A stretch of DNA of 64,000 bases from Saccharospirillum salsuginis (GTDB taxonomy: Bacteria > Pseudomonadota > Gammaproteobacteria > Pseudomonadales > Natronospirillaceae). Below are positions 16,936-25,275 of this stretch, piece by piece (positions within the stretch are counted from its first letter, which is position 1; each line of letters begins with the position of its first letter). A program made the translations under genes and the position numbers. The stretch covers positions 62,001-126,000 of the forward strand of contig NZ_BMXR01000004.1 in assembly GCF_014651855.1 (NCBI RefSeq), given 5' to 3'. Below the pieces are notes generated by a model. It was not told the DNA's origin, searched no databases, and was given only the letters and a program-made list of their open reading frames with translations.

Positions 16936-17388
16936 ATGGAATCCACCGTCGGCACTGTTCAAAGCCTGATTCAATCCAACAGCACCGTTGTTATCCTGGG
17001 CACGCTGGTTTTGCTTCTGGCGGCCAACCTCTGGCATCATGCTCGTAAGATCCGCCGTCTGGAGCAGAAGCTGGTCAGCCAGCATCGCTACTTTCGTCAG
17101 GAAATGAAGATGATGAATCAAGGTGCCATCGGGGTGGGTCATCGTGTGAAGCATCTGGAAAAACGGATGCGCAAGCAGGTCGATACCACTCCAGCCCCGG
17201 CCCCGGCCAGGAAGCAACCCAGTGCGTTTGAGCAATTGCTGAACGGCTATGGTCCGGCCCCCGAGGAAGCGCCCATTTCCAGTCCGCGGACCAAGACCCC
17301 CGACATCCGGTCCAACGACCAGAATCAACCTAGCCGTGCCGAACAAGCCCTGGCTGACTGGATGAAGGATTACCGAACCACAGCCTGA
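16936..17388 (+). CDS. DUF2802 family membrane-anchored protein
   Basis: A 150-aa protein with one N-terminal membrane helix (about residues 17-36, VVILGTLVLLLAANLW), a basic coiled-coil-like stretch, the family block MNQGAIGVGHRVKHLEKRM (about 60-78), and a Pro/Ser-rich low-complexity tail ending in SRAEQALADWM. DUF2802 genes commonly sit immediately after cheW in Pseudomonas and Vibrio chemotaxis operons. The function is not known to me; a role at the chemotaxis array or flagellum is a guess from position. Its Shine-Dalgarno lies inside a hairpin. Confidence 0.8.
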   Translation: MESTVGTVQSLIQSNSTVVILGTLVLLLAANLWHHARKIRRLEQKLVSQHRYFRQEMKMMNQGAIGVGHRVKHLEKRMRKQVDTTPAPAPARKQPSAFEQLLNGYGPAPEEAPISSPRTKTPDIRSNDQNQPSRAEQALADWMKDYRTTA

Positions 17389-17404
17389 GGTTGAACATCG
17401 CTCG

Positions 17405-18172
17405 ATGCTGAAATGGACCCAGTTCCCCCGACGTCTCCTCGTCGTCTGTATCGTGTTGTCGAGCCCGGTTGGCTTCAATGCCGCCTGGGCCGCCAGTGAT
17501 AAAGATCCCCTCGAGCCCGTGAACCGGGCTGTTTTCGTCTTCAACGACGCAATCGACCAGGCCGTTCTCAAACCGGTCTCCGAAGTCTATACCCAATTCA
17601 CGCCGGACCCGTTCGAACGGGGGGTGCGCAATTTCTTCGGTAACATCGGGGAGGTGCGCAACGCCACCAATAATCTGTTTCAGGGTAAGTGGAAGGCAAC
17701 GCTGTCCTCCTCCGGCCGGTTTATGATCAATACCACGGTCGGGATCGGGGGGCTGTTCGACGTCGCCACGAAAATCGGACTGCCGGTCGAACGGGAAGAC
17801 TTTGGCCAGACGCTAGGCCGCTGGGGCGTACCGACGGGGCCTTATCTGGTAGTGCCGATTGTCGGGCCGTCCACCCTGCGTGACGGCTCCGGCACATTGG
17901 CGGATGTCTGGCTCAGTCCCCTGCAGTACACCGAGTTGAACGTGCTGGAACGGGGCGGGCTGGCGGCTCTCGATGGCATCCAGACCCGGGCGGATCTGTT
18001 GGCTTCGGAAGGGTTGCTCAGTGGCGACAAATATCTGGTGATACGCGAGGCTTATCTGTCCAAGCGGGAATATGACGTACAGGACGGTCAGAGCTTGTCG
18101 GACAGCTTTATTGACAGTACCGACCGCAAAGAAGACGTCGACGAGGAAGGGTTCGTCGACGAATCTTTCTAG
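17405..18172 (+). CDS. mlaA: MlaA/VacJ outer-membrane lipid asymmetry protein
   Basis: MlaA removes mislocalised phospholipids from the outer leaflet and hands them to the Mla periplasmic carrier. The 255-aa precursor has a signal peptide ending AAWAAS and the typical blocks DPLEPVNRAVFVFNDAID, FFGNIGEVRNATNNLFQG and GPYLVVPIVGPSTLRDG. Unlike E. coli MlaA there is no clear lipobox: the only early Cys (LLVVC) has Val at -1, so it looks like a signal peptidase I substrate. It is 16 bp after the DUF2802 gene and convergent with a PilZ gene; a weak GGCCGC/GCGGCC stem (18172-18192) lies between them. Confidence 0.93.
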   Translation: MLKWTQFPRRLLVVCIVLSSPVGFNAAWAASDKDPLEPVNRAVFVFNDAIDQAVLKPVSEVYTQFTPDPFERGVRNFFGNIGEVRNATNNLFQGKWKATLSSSGRFMINTTVGIGGLFDVATKIGLPVEREDFGQTLGRWGVPTGPYLVVPIVGPSTLRDGSGTLADVWLSPLQYTELNVLERGGLAALDGIQTRADLLASEGLLSGDKYLVIREAYLSKREYDVQDGQSLSDSFIDSTDRKEDVDEEGFVDESF

Positions 18173-18199
18173 GCCGCCCCGGTGATGCGGCCGTTCGCT

Positions 18200-18505
18200 T
18201 CAGGTCAGGTTCTTGATTTGAAGCCCGAGGAAGTACCGGCCGTCGTCGCCCGCCACACTGCGGATGACGATGGCGCGCGCATCCAGTGATTGGAACTGCT
18301 CATTGGGTGACTGAATCACAACCCGTAGCTCCGTGTTTTCGGGCACCGGTCGATCCAGACTCAGGCTCATACCGGTGGCGCTCAGGTCGCTGCACTGGCC
18401 GATCAGGGGTTGGGGTTCCCCATCCAGGTATACCTGGGCCTGGGCGTTCATGGTCATGCGAATGAAATCGCGTTTTTCGCTGTATTCCCGATCCGCTGTA
18501 CTCAT
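18200..18505 (-). CDS. PilZ domain protein (c-di-GMP receptor)
   Basis: A single PilZ domain of 101 aa with both c-di-GMP-binding motifs: RxxxR in KRDFIR (about 11-16) and DLSATG (D-x-S-x-x-G). The start is set at 18505 because GAGGTG lies just upstream; the frame extends 13 codons further to 18544 without a ribosome-binding site. As I recall, P. aeruginosa has a PilZ gene between vacJ and rssB, so this is a conserved neighbourhood. The target is unknown. Confidence 0.9.
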   Translation of the reverse strand: MSTADREYSEKRDFIRMTMNAQAQVYLDGEPQPLIGQCSDLSATGMSLSLDRPVPENTELRVVIQSPNEQFQSLDARAIVIRSVAGDDGRYFLGLQIKNLT

Positions 18506-18650
18506 TGTCACCTCGTCGGAGAAGGGCGCTGTGGCCTCGATCAAGAAGCCGGCAAGTTGCCGGGAAAGCCGTCAGTCGGGTGCGATCATCTATTGCGTTC
18601 GATGCACCACCCCGTTAACTTGCCTCTAACGTCTAATGGAAGTCAACCAG

Positions 18651-19835
18651 ATGCTCTTAACCGACTCCAAACTCCTGGTCGTCGACGACGAAAAAGCCGT
18701 CCGCGATTCCATCGTCGCCTACCTGGAAGACAGTGGCTACACCGTTCTGGAAGCCGACAACGGCCAGACCGCCCTGGAACTGTTCGAGCGTGAATCGCCG
18801 GATCTTGTGATTTGCGACCTGCGCATGCCGGTCATGGACGGCCTCCAGCTGTTGCGCCGCATCATGGAGGTGACCGACGAGGTCCCGGTCATCGTGGTTT
18901 CCGGTGCCGGTGTCATGACCGATGTGGTGGAGGCGCTGCGCCTTGGCGCCAGTGACTATCTGATGAAACCGGTGGTCGATCTCGGGGTGCTGGAACATTC
19001 GGTGGAGCGGTCACTGGAACGCTCATTATTAATCCGCGAAAACTACCGTTACCGGGTCGAACTCGAAGCCCGGAACCAGGAGCTGCAGGACCATGTGGAC
19101 CGGCTCAAGCTCGATCTGCAAGCCGGGCGGGCGGTTCAGCAACGGCTATTGCCGGAATTCCCGCTGGAGCATGGTGGCTATCAGGTCAACCACCGTATGG
19201 TCCCGTCCAGTTACCTCAGTGGGGATCTGGTCGACTATTTTCAGCCGGTGCCGGGCAAACTGGTGTTTTACGTGGCCGATGTATCCGGTCACGGGGCCAG
19301 TTCCGCGCTGATCACCCTGCTGATCAAGAACCAGATCGATCGGTATCGAGACGAGATCGAAAACGATGCCTCGGACATCGTGCTGATTCCGGCGCAGGTA
19401 TTGCGCCAGATCAACCTCGAATTGATGAAGACTCACACCGGTAAGCATGCCACGATGTTTTACGGGGTGATCGACACCGAAGAAGGTCGGCTGGACTATG
19501 CCTCCGCCGCGCATTTCCCCGCACCGGTGATCTGCACCCGTCAGGTATGTCGCGCCATCGAACCGGAGAACCTGGCCGTCGGGTTGTTCGACGACGCCCA
19601 CTATGAAAACCGACGACTGGATCTTGACGGCTTCGAGCGATTATCCGTCATGTCGGACGGTTTTCTGGAACTGCTGGATGACTCGACATTACAAGAAAAA
19701 GAAGCGCATTTACTTGAGTTAGGGGCGGACCCAACCCATACTATGGTCGACTTCCTGACGCAGATATCCGAATCCGGAAAAACCCAGTCTGCGCCCGATG
19801 ACATCACAGTGTTAACGGTAGAAAAGGTCAATTAG
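18651..19835 (+). CDS. rssB: RssB-type response regulator with PP2C phosphatase output
   Basis: Receiver domain (phospho-Asp D56 in VICDLRMPVMDG) followed by a coiled coil and a PP2C/SpoIIE-like serine phosphatase domain (about 185-390, with GDLVDYF, VADVSGHGASSALI and PDDITVLTV). This architecture matches Pseudomonas RssB, which with the anti-anti-sigma factor RssC modulates RpoS; RssC follows 12 bp downstream. Start 18651 is chosen because GGAAG lies 8 bp upstream; 18636 is an in-frame alternative with no ribosome-binding site. HsbR of the HptB pathway has a related layout and is an alternative name. Confidence 0.85.
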   Translation: MLLTDSKLLVVDDEKAVRDSIVAYLEDSGYTVLEADNGQTALELFERESPDLVICDLRMPVMDGLQLLRRIMEVTDEVPVIVVSGAGVMTDVVEALRLGASDYLMKPVVDLGVLEHSVERSLERSLLIRENYRYRVELEARNQELQDHVDRLKLDLQAGRAVQQRLLPEFPLEHGGYQVNHRMVPSSYLSGDLVDYFQPVPGKLVFYVADVSGHGASSALITLLIKNQIDRYRDEIENDASDIVLIPAQVLRQINLELMKTHTGKHATMFYGVIDTEEGRLDYASAAHFPAPVICTRQVCRAIEPENLAVGLFDDAHYENRRLDLDGFERLSVMSDGFLELLDDSTLQEKEAHLLELGADPTHTMVDFLTQISESGKTQSAPDDITVLTVEKVN

Positions 19836-19847
19836 GTCGTATCATAG

Positions 19848-20351
19848 ATGAGTACCGGTCGTGTTTTGATGGCTAATAAGGCAGGTGCCTATGTCATTAA
19901 GTTGACAGGGGACGTGCGTATGACGCTTTGTACGACACTCGATAACTGTTTGAAAAAAATGGTGGAAGATCCCGTGTTCACCTCGGTGATCGTCGATCTG
20001 ACCGAGGCTGAAGGCATCGACAGCACCAGCCTCGGCATGCTCGCCAAGGTTTCCCGTCTGGCCACCCCGGCCATGGGTCATGTTCCCACCCTGATTTCCA
20101 GTCGTCCCGACATCACCCGCATCATCGAAACCATGGGGTTCCGGGATCGGGTCTTTGTCATTGTTCCCCATTCGAATGTGGATGAGGAGCCGGATGCTTC
20201 CCTGAATGAGGAAACGCCCCAGCCGGTGGATGAAATGTCCGCGCGCGATCGCGTGCTGGAAGCCCACAAGATTCTTATGTCGCTGAACGAGCAAAACCGC
20301 CAGACGTTCCACGAACTGGTCGAGTGTCTCGAAAACCAGCCGACCCACTGA
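19848..20351 (+). CDS. rssC: STAS-domain anti-anti-sigma factor RssC
   Basis: A 167-aa protein with a STAS domain (about 10-105; the phosphorylatable Ser region is EGIDSTSLGMLAKV) and an acidic C-terminal extension. It is the likely substrate of the upstream RssB phosphatase in a partner-switching circuit. No anti-sigma kinase is adjacent. The start has no clear Shine-Dalgarno; the ATG at 19869 is possible. The name rests on order and domain content relative to P. aeruginosa; HsbA is a structural relative. Confidence 0.78.
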   Translation: MSTGRVLMANKAGAYVIKLTGDVRMTLCTTLDNCLKKMVEDPVFTSVIVDLTEAEGIDSTSLGMLAKVSRLATPAMGHVPTLISSRPDITRIIETMGFRDRVFVIVPHSNVDEEPDASLNEETPQPVDEMSARDRVLEAHKILMSLNEQNRQTFHELVECLENQPTH

Positions 20352-20380
20352 ACAGGATTTTTCAGTCCTAAGGAAAGCTC

Positions 20381-21418
20381 GTGAACAACACCTCCCTGGA
20401 AACCCCTCAGGCCATCGCAGTCCTGGGGGGCGGCAGTTTTGGCACGGCAATCGCCAACATCGCCGCCAGCAACGGCCATCGCGTCAAACTCTGGATGCGC
20501 AGTGAAAAACAAGCCGACGACATCCTCAAGAACCGCGAAAACAGCCGCTATCTGCCCGGCTATCACCTCCATGACAATCTGACCCCCGAACTCGACCTGA
20601 CCGAAGCCGTCCAGGACGCGGACTTCGTCTTCGTCGCCGTGCCCAGCAAGGCGTTTCGGGCCGTGGTCGAGCAGGCGGTCCCGCTGTTGCAGCCTCATGC
20701 CGCCCTGATCAGTTTGACCAAGGGCATCGAGCCGGTCAGTTTCAAGTTGATGAGCCAGATACTGCACGAACAGGCACCGAATCATGACATCGGTGTAATC
20801 AGTGGCCCCAACCTGGCCAAGGAAATCGCAGATCATCACATTTCCGCCACCGTCGTCGCCTCGTACAGCCAGCCATTGCGCCAGAAAGTCCAGCAGATGC
20901 TCAGCAACCAGACGTTTCGGGTGTATGGCAATCCGGATATCTACGGCGTTGAACTGGCCGGTGCCCTGAAGAACATCTACGCCATTGTCTCCGGCCTGGC
21001 GGCGGCCCTGGGCATGGCGGAAAACACCCGTGCGGCGCTCATTACCCGGGCGCTGGCGGAAATGTCACGCTTCGCGGTTCGTCTCGGGGCGAACCCCATG
21101 ACATTCCTCGGTTTGGCCGGTGTCGGGGACCTGATCGTGACTTGTAGCTCTAAACTCAGCCGCAACTACCGCGTAGGCTATTACATTGGTGAAGGTGATT
21201 CGCTGAAGCAGGCCATCAAGCGGGTCGGCGAGACGGCCGAGGGCATCAATACCCTGCGTATGGTGCACGACAAGGCCGCCGAGATGCAGATTTACATGCC
21301 GCTTGTGAGTGGCCTCTATGCCATCATCTTCGAAGACAAACCCATCCGCGATGTCGCCGGCAACCTAATGTCCGGTGACCTGGCACAGGATGTCGAATTC
21401 ATGGGAGCGGGTATCTGA
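20381..21418 (+). CDS. gpsA: Glycerol-3-phosphate dehydrogenase [NAD(P)+]
   Basis: GpsA makes sn-glycerol 3-phosphate from dihydroxyacetone phosphate for phospholipid synthesis. The 345-aa protein has the Rossmann motif GGGSFGTA (16-23), [17 protein letters not shown], the catalytic-Lys block [10 protein letters not shown], and [17 protein letters not shown] start with AAGGAAAG upstream. Its stop overlaps the next start by 1 bp (TGATG). It lies 29 bp after rssC. Confidence 0.96.
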   Translation: MNNTSLETPQAIAVLGGGSFGTAIANIAASNGHRVKLWMRSEKQADDILKNRENSRYLPGYHLHDNLTPELDLTEAVQDADFVFVAVPSKAFRAVVEQAVPLLQPHAALISLTKGIEPVSFKLMSQILHEQAPNHDIGVISGPNLAKEIADHHISATVVASYSQPLRQKVQQMLSNQTFRVYGNPDIYGVELAGALKNIYAIVSGLAAALGMAENTRAALITRALAEMSRFAVRLGANPMTFLGLAGVGDLIVTCSSKLSRNYRVGYYIGEGDSLKQAIKRVGETAEGINTLRMVHDKAAEMQIYMPLVSGLYAIIFEDKPIRDVAGNLMSGDLAQDVEFMGAGI

Positions 21419-21789
21419 TGGCAACATTGGACCGAGAAGAGAAGGAGCGCCACGGGCTGCGCATTCTCTTTATGATTTTGTTCTGGTTCATCCTTCGGTT
21501 GAGCTATTTCGTCACCGGCCTGATGGCCTTGGTGCAATGGATTTGGCGCTGGTTCGAAACCCGGCCGGATGGACGTCTGAGACGGTTCAGCGTCTCATTG
21601 GCGCGGTACCAGCGGCAGGTGGTCGATTTTCTGCTGTTCAACACCCCGCGCAAGCCGTTTCCATTCGACGACTGGCCGAGCAGCGATGTGGATGCCGTAC
21701 GTCCGGAAGACGAAAACCCGATCGAAACGGATGAGCCGACAGACGACAACGACGCCCGTTCCGACTCAGACGAAGAACGCAAGGATTGA
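21418..21789 (+). CDS. DUF4389 family membrane protein
   Basis: A 123-aa protein with one long hydrophobic segment (about 15-42, LRILFMILFWFILRLSYFV) followed by a conserved amphipathic part (ETRPDGRLRRFSVSLARYQRQV) and a very acidic tail. The pattern fits DUF4389, usually next to gpsA and sixA in gammaproteobacteria. Function unknown. Translationally coupled to gpsA by TGATG. Confidence 0.75.
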   Translation: MATLDREEKERHGLRILFMILFWFILRLSYFVTGLMALVQWIWRWFETRPDGRLRRFSVSLARYQRQVVDFLLFNTPRKPFPFDDWPSSDVDAVRPEDENPIETDEPTDDNDARSDSDEERKD

Positions 21790-21791
21790 CC

Positions 21792-22223
21792 ATGCGGCTG
21801 TATCTGTTACGACACGGTGAAGCCGAGCCGTATCAAACCGACGACGCCGGCCGGGCCCTGGTGGAAGCCGGCCGCCGGGCCGTGCTCGACAAGGCCGACT
21901 TCCTTGAACCGGTCTCGCGTTTTCTGTGCAGCCCCTACCTGCGGGCCCGGCAGACGGCGGAGCTGATGAAGCCCCGGGCCGGCATCGAACCGGTTCTGGA
22001 CGATAGTCTGACGCCGGAACAGCCCGTCGAAGCGGCGCTGTCACTGTTGCAGGCGGGCGAGGCGGAAACCACTCTCGTGGTGGGCCACAATCCGTTGCTC
22101 AGTCAGTTGCTGTGCGATCTGGTCGGCGAACGCGGGACTTTGCACCTGCACACGGCGGGGCTGGCCTGCCTGGAAGCCGAGGACTGGTTCCCGGGTGGCG
22201 CCACATTGATGTGGTTGCGCTGA
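21792..22223 (+). CDS. sixA: Phosphohistidine phosphatase SixA
   Basis: SixA dephosphorylates phosphohistidine on Hpt/PTS-type proteins. At 143 aa it is a minimal histidine-phosphatase fold with the RHG motif LRHGEAEP (about 6-13), the substrate arginine block CSPYLRARQTA and the second catalytic His in VVGHNPLLS. ATG 21792 is chosen with AAGGA 6 bp upstream; a TTG two codons earlier overlaps the previous stop. A perfect palindrome follows about 8 bp after its stop. Confidence 0.92.
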   Translation: MRLYLLRHGEAEPYQTDDAGRALVEAGRRAVLDKADFLEPVSRFLCSPYLRARQTAELMKPRAGIEPVLDDSLTPEQPVEAALSLLQAGEAETTLVVGHNPLLSQLLCDLVGERGTLHLHTAGLACLEAEDWFPGGATLMWLR

Positions 22224-22230
22224 GCGCTTT

Positions 22231-22250
22231 ATTCAAACGGCCGTTTGAAT
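22231..22250. promoter_or_regulatory. Perfect 20-bp palindromic operator, PsrA-like
   Basis: ATTCAAACGGCCGTTTGAAT is its own reverse complement over 20 bp. Its centre CAAAC-N4-GTTTG fits the published Pseudomonas PsrA (TetR-family, fatty-acid sensor) half-site pattern as I recall it. Its right end forms the -35 box of the promoter at 22245-22273, the geometry of a repressor site. No TetR gene is adjacent, so the regulator would act in trans. Confidence 0.65.
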
Positions 22251-22273
22251 ATTGGTCGATGTTACGCTAGATT
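22245..22273 (+). promoter_or_regulatory. Sigma70-type promoter for the alpha/beta hydrolase pair
   Basis: TTGAAT (22245-22250), 17 bp, TAGATT (22268-22273). The -35 hexamer is embedded in the 20-bp palindrome. Predicted start near 22280, about 23 bp before the ATG at 22303. Confidence 0.6.
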
Positions 22274-22302
22274 GTCGGCTGGTCCTACGGCTGTCTCACA
22301 CC

Positions 22303-23106
22303 ATGAAACCGCAAATACACTTCGCACACGCCAACGGCTTTCCATCGGCCAGCTACGGCGTCATCTTCGATGCCCTGGCTCCGCACTATGACGTGTGCAA
22401 TCTGCCCCTGATCGGGCATGATCCGCAGTACCCCGTCACCAACAACTGGCCTTACCTCAAGCGCCAGCTCATCGACAGCATAGAACGCCAGTGCGACCGG
22501 CCCGTAATCGGTGTCGGCCATTCCCTGGGCGGCGGTCTGACGCTGATGGCCAGCCTGGAACGGCCGGAATTGTTCGAGGCGGTGGTGATGCTGGACGTGC
22601 CGGTCTTCAGTCGGTGGGAAAGCTGGGTCGTACGGACCATCAAGGCCCTGGGGCTGATCGACAACGTGACTCCGGCCGGTCGCTCCAAAAACCGACGTAC
22701 GCACTGGCCGGATGAAGCGACGGCCTTCGAATACTTCAAGACCCGGGGCTTGTTCCGCAACTTCCATGAGCAATGCCTGCGCGATTACCTCGCCAGCGCG
22801 ACCCGACCTTCACCGGAAGGCGGGATCGAACTGGCCTATGAACTGGCCGTCGAACTGGCCATTTTCCGCACGGTGCCGCATAGCCTGGCGCCCCGGCCGA
22901 ACCAGATTCATGTGCCCAGTGGGGTCATTGTCGGGCGCGATACCGATACGGTGCTCAAGCGTCAGTACCTGCGTATGAAGCGCGAGTTGGGTTTTCAAAG
23001 TATGCGGGTCCCCGGCAGCCATATGTTTCCGTTTGAGCATCCCCTGGAAACCGCCAACGACATTCACCGGATGATCGATCGCCTGCGGCACCGGAAGGTA
23101 GCCTGA
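22303..23106 (+). CDS. Alpha/beta hydrolase (first of a pair)
   Basis: A 267-aa cytoplasmic alpha/beta-hydrolase-fold protein with nucleophile elbow GHSLGG (Ser 74), oxyanion region FAHANGFPS near the N-terminus and the likely catalytic His in VPGSHMFPFEHP near the end. The substrate is unknown. The start at 22303 is chosen because it lies downstream of the predicted transcription start; the frame is open to 22252. The gene is followed after 3 bp by a second hydrolase, and the promoter palindrome resembles a fatty-acid-sensing operator, so lipid or thioester hydrolysis is a reasonable guess. Confidence 0.82.
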   Translation: MKPQIHFAHANGFPSASYGVIFDALAPHYDVCNLPLIGHDPQYPVTNNWPYLKRQLIDSIERQCDRPVIGVGHSLGGGLTLMASLERPELFEAVVMLDVPVFSRWESWVVRTIKALGLIDNVTPAGRSKNRRTHWPDEATAFEYFKTRGLFRNFHEQCLRDYLASATRPSPEGGIELAYELAVELAIFRTVPHSLAPRPNQIHVPSGVIVGRDTDTVLKRQYLRMKRELGFQSMRVPGSHMFPFEHPLETANDIHRMIDRLRHRKVA

Positions 23107-23109
23107 AGC

Positions 23110-23934
23110 ATGCGCGATTTCTCGTTATTGGATGGACGTATCCAAGGGGTTCGGTTCGGGCGGGGCAGACCGGTGCTTGCGTTCCACGGCTTTCTCGACA
23201 ACGCCATGAGCTTCAAGCCGATGGGCGATGTTATCGAAGGCGTCGAAATCTGGGCCATCGATCTGCCCGGCCATGGTCGCTCCGAAGGGCTGCCCGCGGG
23301 GGAAGGCTGGACGCTGATGCAGTGGCTGCCGACCCTGGGTCGATTATTGGACGAACTGGCCTGGCCGTCGTTCGACCTGCTCGGTCATTCGCTGGGTGGC
23401 ATCCTGGCACAGATGCTGGCCTCGGTGGACGGTCGGATCGGTACCGTGATCGCACTCGATGCCCTGGGACCTGTGGCGGATACCGACGACGGCAATCTAG
23501 ATCGCTTGCAGCGGATCTACGACAATCGCGGAATCGTCGATTCCCGTCGACGCTATTACCGAAACCCCGACCAACTCTGGCAGGCCCGGATGAAAGGGCG
23601 GTTTCCGCTGTCCGAACGCAGTGCCCGGCTGTTGTCCTGGCGGGGTGTCGGCGTCAACGACCAGGGTTGGTTCCATCGCTACGACCGTCGCCTGCGTGAA
23701 GAGAGCACCTGGCGACTGACCGAGTCGCAAATTCGGGCGTTGTTGGGGCGCATTCGCTGCCCTGTACACCTGGCGATTTTCGAAAGTAGCCCGATGAGTC
23801 AGGTCATGGACTTGATTCAGGGCCGGGAAGCCTGCGTGCCGGAGCTGTACAGCCAGGTCTTTCCGGGCAATCACCATGAACACATGGAAACGCCGGAACC
23901 GGTGGCCCGCTGGGTGGAATCCGTCCTCGGCTGA
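23110..23934 (+). CDS. Alpha/beta hydrolase (second of a pair)
   Basis: A 274-aa alpha/beta hydrolase with HGFLDN oxyanion loop (26-31), DLPGHGRS (51-58), nucleophile elbow GHSLGG (Ser 94) and a His-rich end NHHEHMETPEPV. Its pattern is close to the MhpC/esterase YbfF type. It starts 3 bp after the first hydrolase, so both are one transcriptional unit. Substrate unknown. The two proteins differ enough that a recent duplication is unlikely. Confidence 0.85.
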   Translation: MRDFSLLDGRIQGVRFGRGRPVLAFHGFLDNAMSFKPMGDVIEGVEIWAIDLPGHGRSEGLPAGEGWTLMQWLPTLGRLLDELAWPSFDLLGHSLGGILAQMLASVDGRIGTVIALDALGPVADTDDGNLDRLQRIYDNRGIVDSRRRYYRNPDQLWQARMKGRFPLSERSARLLSWRGVGVNDQGWFHRYDRRLREESTWRLTESQIRALLGRIRCPVHLAIFESSPMSQVMDLIQGREACVPELYSQVFPGNHHEHMETPEPVARWVESVLG

Positions 23935-24075
23935 GCCGGGATCGGCAAGCTCCCGGCCCGCTCCTGAAACACAGCCCTGTTAAAAACGCCCGCCGAACCC
24001 CTCAAGTTCCGCCTCGATCCAAGGTATACTCCGCCCACTACGCATTCTTACGCCATTCGCAAAACAAGAGGCCCT

Positions 24076-25014
24076 ATGACCGACCCAGCCCGACTGACCG
24101 AATTCAGCGATCCGGACCGCCAGGCCGAGTGCTTGAGCGAACTGGTGTCCCTCGGGGATTGGGTTCGCTTCGCCGCCAGCCAGATGGGGGCGCATGAGGT
24201 GTTTTACGGGCATGGCTTCGAATCCGGCTGGGACGAAGCCGTCTTCCTGTGTCTGCGCGGCCTGCACCTCGATTGGGACGCTCCACCGCAGGTTCTGTAC
24301 GGAAGACTGCTCAACGCCGAGCGTTCCCGGTTGTGGGCCCTGATCCAGCGGCGTTGTGTCGATCGCATACCCACGGCTTACCTGCTGAGCGAGGCCTGGT
24401 ACTTCGGCGAACCCTTCAAGGTGACGCCCGAAGTCCTGATTCCCCGTTCGCCCATCGCCGAGCTGATCGAGGACCGATTCGAACCCTGGATCGACTCGGA
24501 ACCCGAGACCATCCTTGATCTCTGCACCGGCAGTGGCTGTATCGGCATCGCCTGTGCCCGGGCTTTTCCGGACGCCCAGGTCCACCTCAGTGACCTGAGC
24601 GAAGACGCGATTCGCCTTGCGATCGACAACATCGACACCAAGGATCTCGGCTGGCAGGTCAGCGCCTTCCAGGGCGACCTGTTCGAATCCCTCGATGGCC
24701 AGCGTTATGACCTGATCGTCAGCAATCCTCCCTATGTCGACACCGAGGATCTCGACAGCATGCCCGAGGAGTTTCATCACGAACCCCGGCTCGGGCTCGA
24801 GGCTGGCGAGGACGGACTGGACATTGTCCGGCGTATCCTCAAAGAAGCGCCGAACTATCTAACCGACCAGGGCCTGCTGGTCTGTGAAGTCGGCAACAGT
24901 GCCGCCGCCCTGATCGAGGCCTATCCGGACCTGCCGTTCGAGTGGCCGGAGTTCGCCAGCGGAGGCCATGGCGTATTCGTCATCAGCGCCGAAGCGTTAA
25001 GAGAACGACAGTAG
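24076..25014 (+). CDS. prmB: Ribosomal protein uL3 N5-glutamine methyltransferase PrmB
   Basis: PrmB methylates a glutamine of ribosomal protein L3. At 312 aa it has SAM motif DLCTGSGCIGIACA (148-161), the glutamine-binding NPPY (217-220), and the PrmB-type sequence EFHHEPRLGLEAGEDGLD that separates it from PrmC. A TATACT box lies at 24025-24030 but no good -35 was found. The stop codon TAG is itself part of the GTAGGGTGGGC repeat that begins at 25011. Confidence 0.93.
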   Translation: MTDPARLTEFSDPDRQAECLSELVSLGDWVRFAASQMGAHEVFYGHGFESGWDEAVFLCLRGLHLDWDAPPQVLYGRLLNAERSRLWALIQRRCVDRIPTAYLLSEAWYFGEPFKVTPEVLIPRSPIAELIEDRFEPWIDSEPETILDLCTGSGCIGIACARAFPDAQVHLSDLSEDAIRLAIDNIDTKDLGWQVSAFQGDLFESLDGQRYDLIVSNPPYVDTEDLDSMPEEFHHEPRLGLEAGEDGLDIVRRILKEAPNYLTDQGLLVCEVGNSAAALIEAYPDLPFEWPEFASGGHGVFVISAEALRERQ

Positions 25015-25149
25015 GGTGGGCACGGCCCACCACCAGGGTTGGAGAAACCGGGGACCGCGCCCATGCCGGAAGAGCGGCGGTGGTACGAGTCTGGAATAAT
25101 TAACAGGTTGCCTTGGTGGGCGGCCGAGACGTCGGACCGACCCAGCCTA
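25011..25149. repeat. Intergenic repeat, family B copy 2
   Basis: It begins GTAGGGTGGGCACGGCCCACC (a GTGGGC/GCCCAC hairpin) right on the prmB stop codon and ends with GCCGAGACGTCGGACCGACC and CAGCCTA, the same right end as copy 1 near 1.8 kb. The middle is not shared. The rest of the 261-bp prmB-aroC gap shows no gene. Confidence 0.7.
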
Positions 25150-25275
25150 GACGTGATTGCATCAACGGCGGGCAGGTGAGGGCAGGGGCGAGTACCACTG
25201 CATGACACCCAAGCACAGATGAAACCTGGCTGCGGAACAAACCGACAGCCACGGACGAGAGAGAGTCACCCCAAG

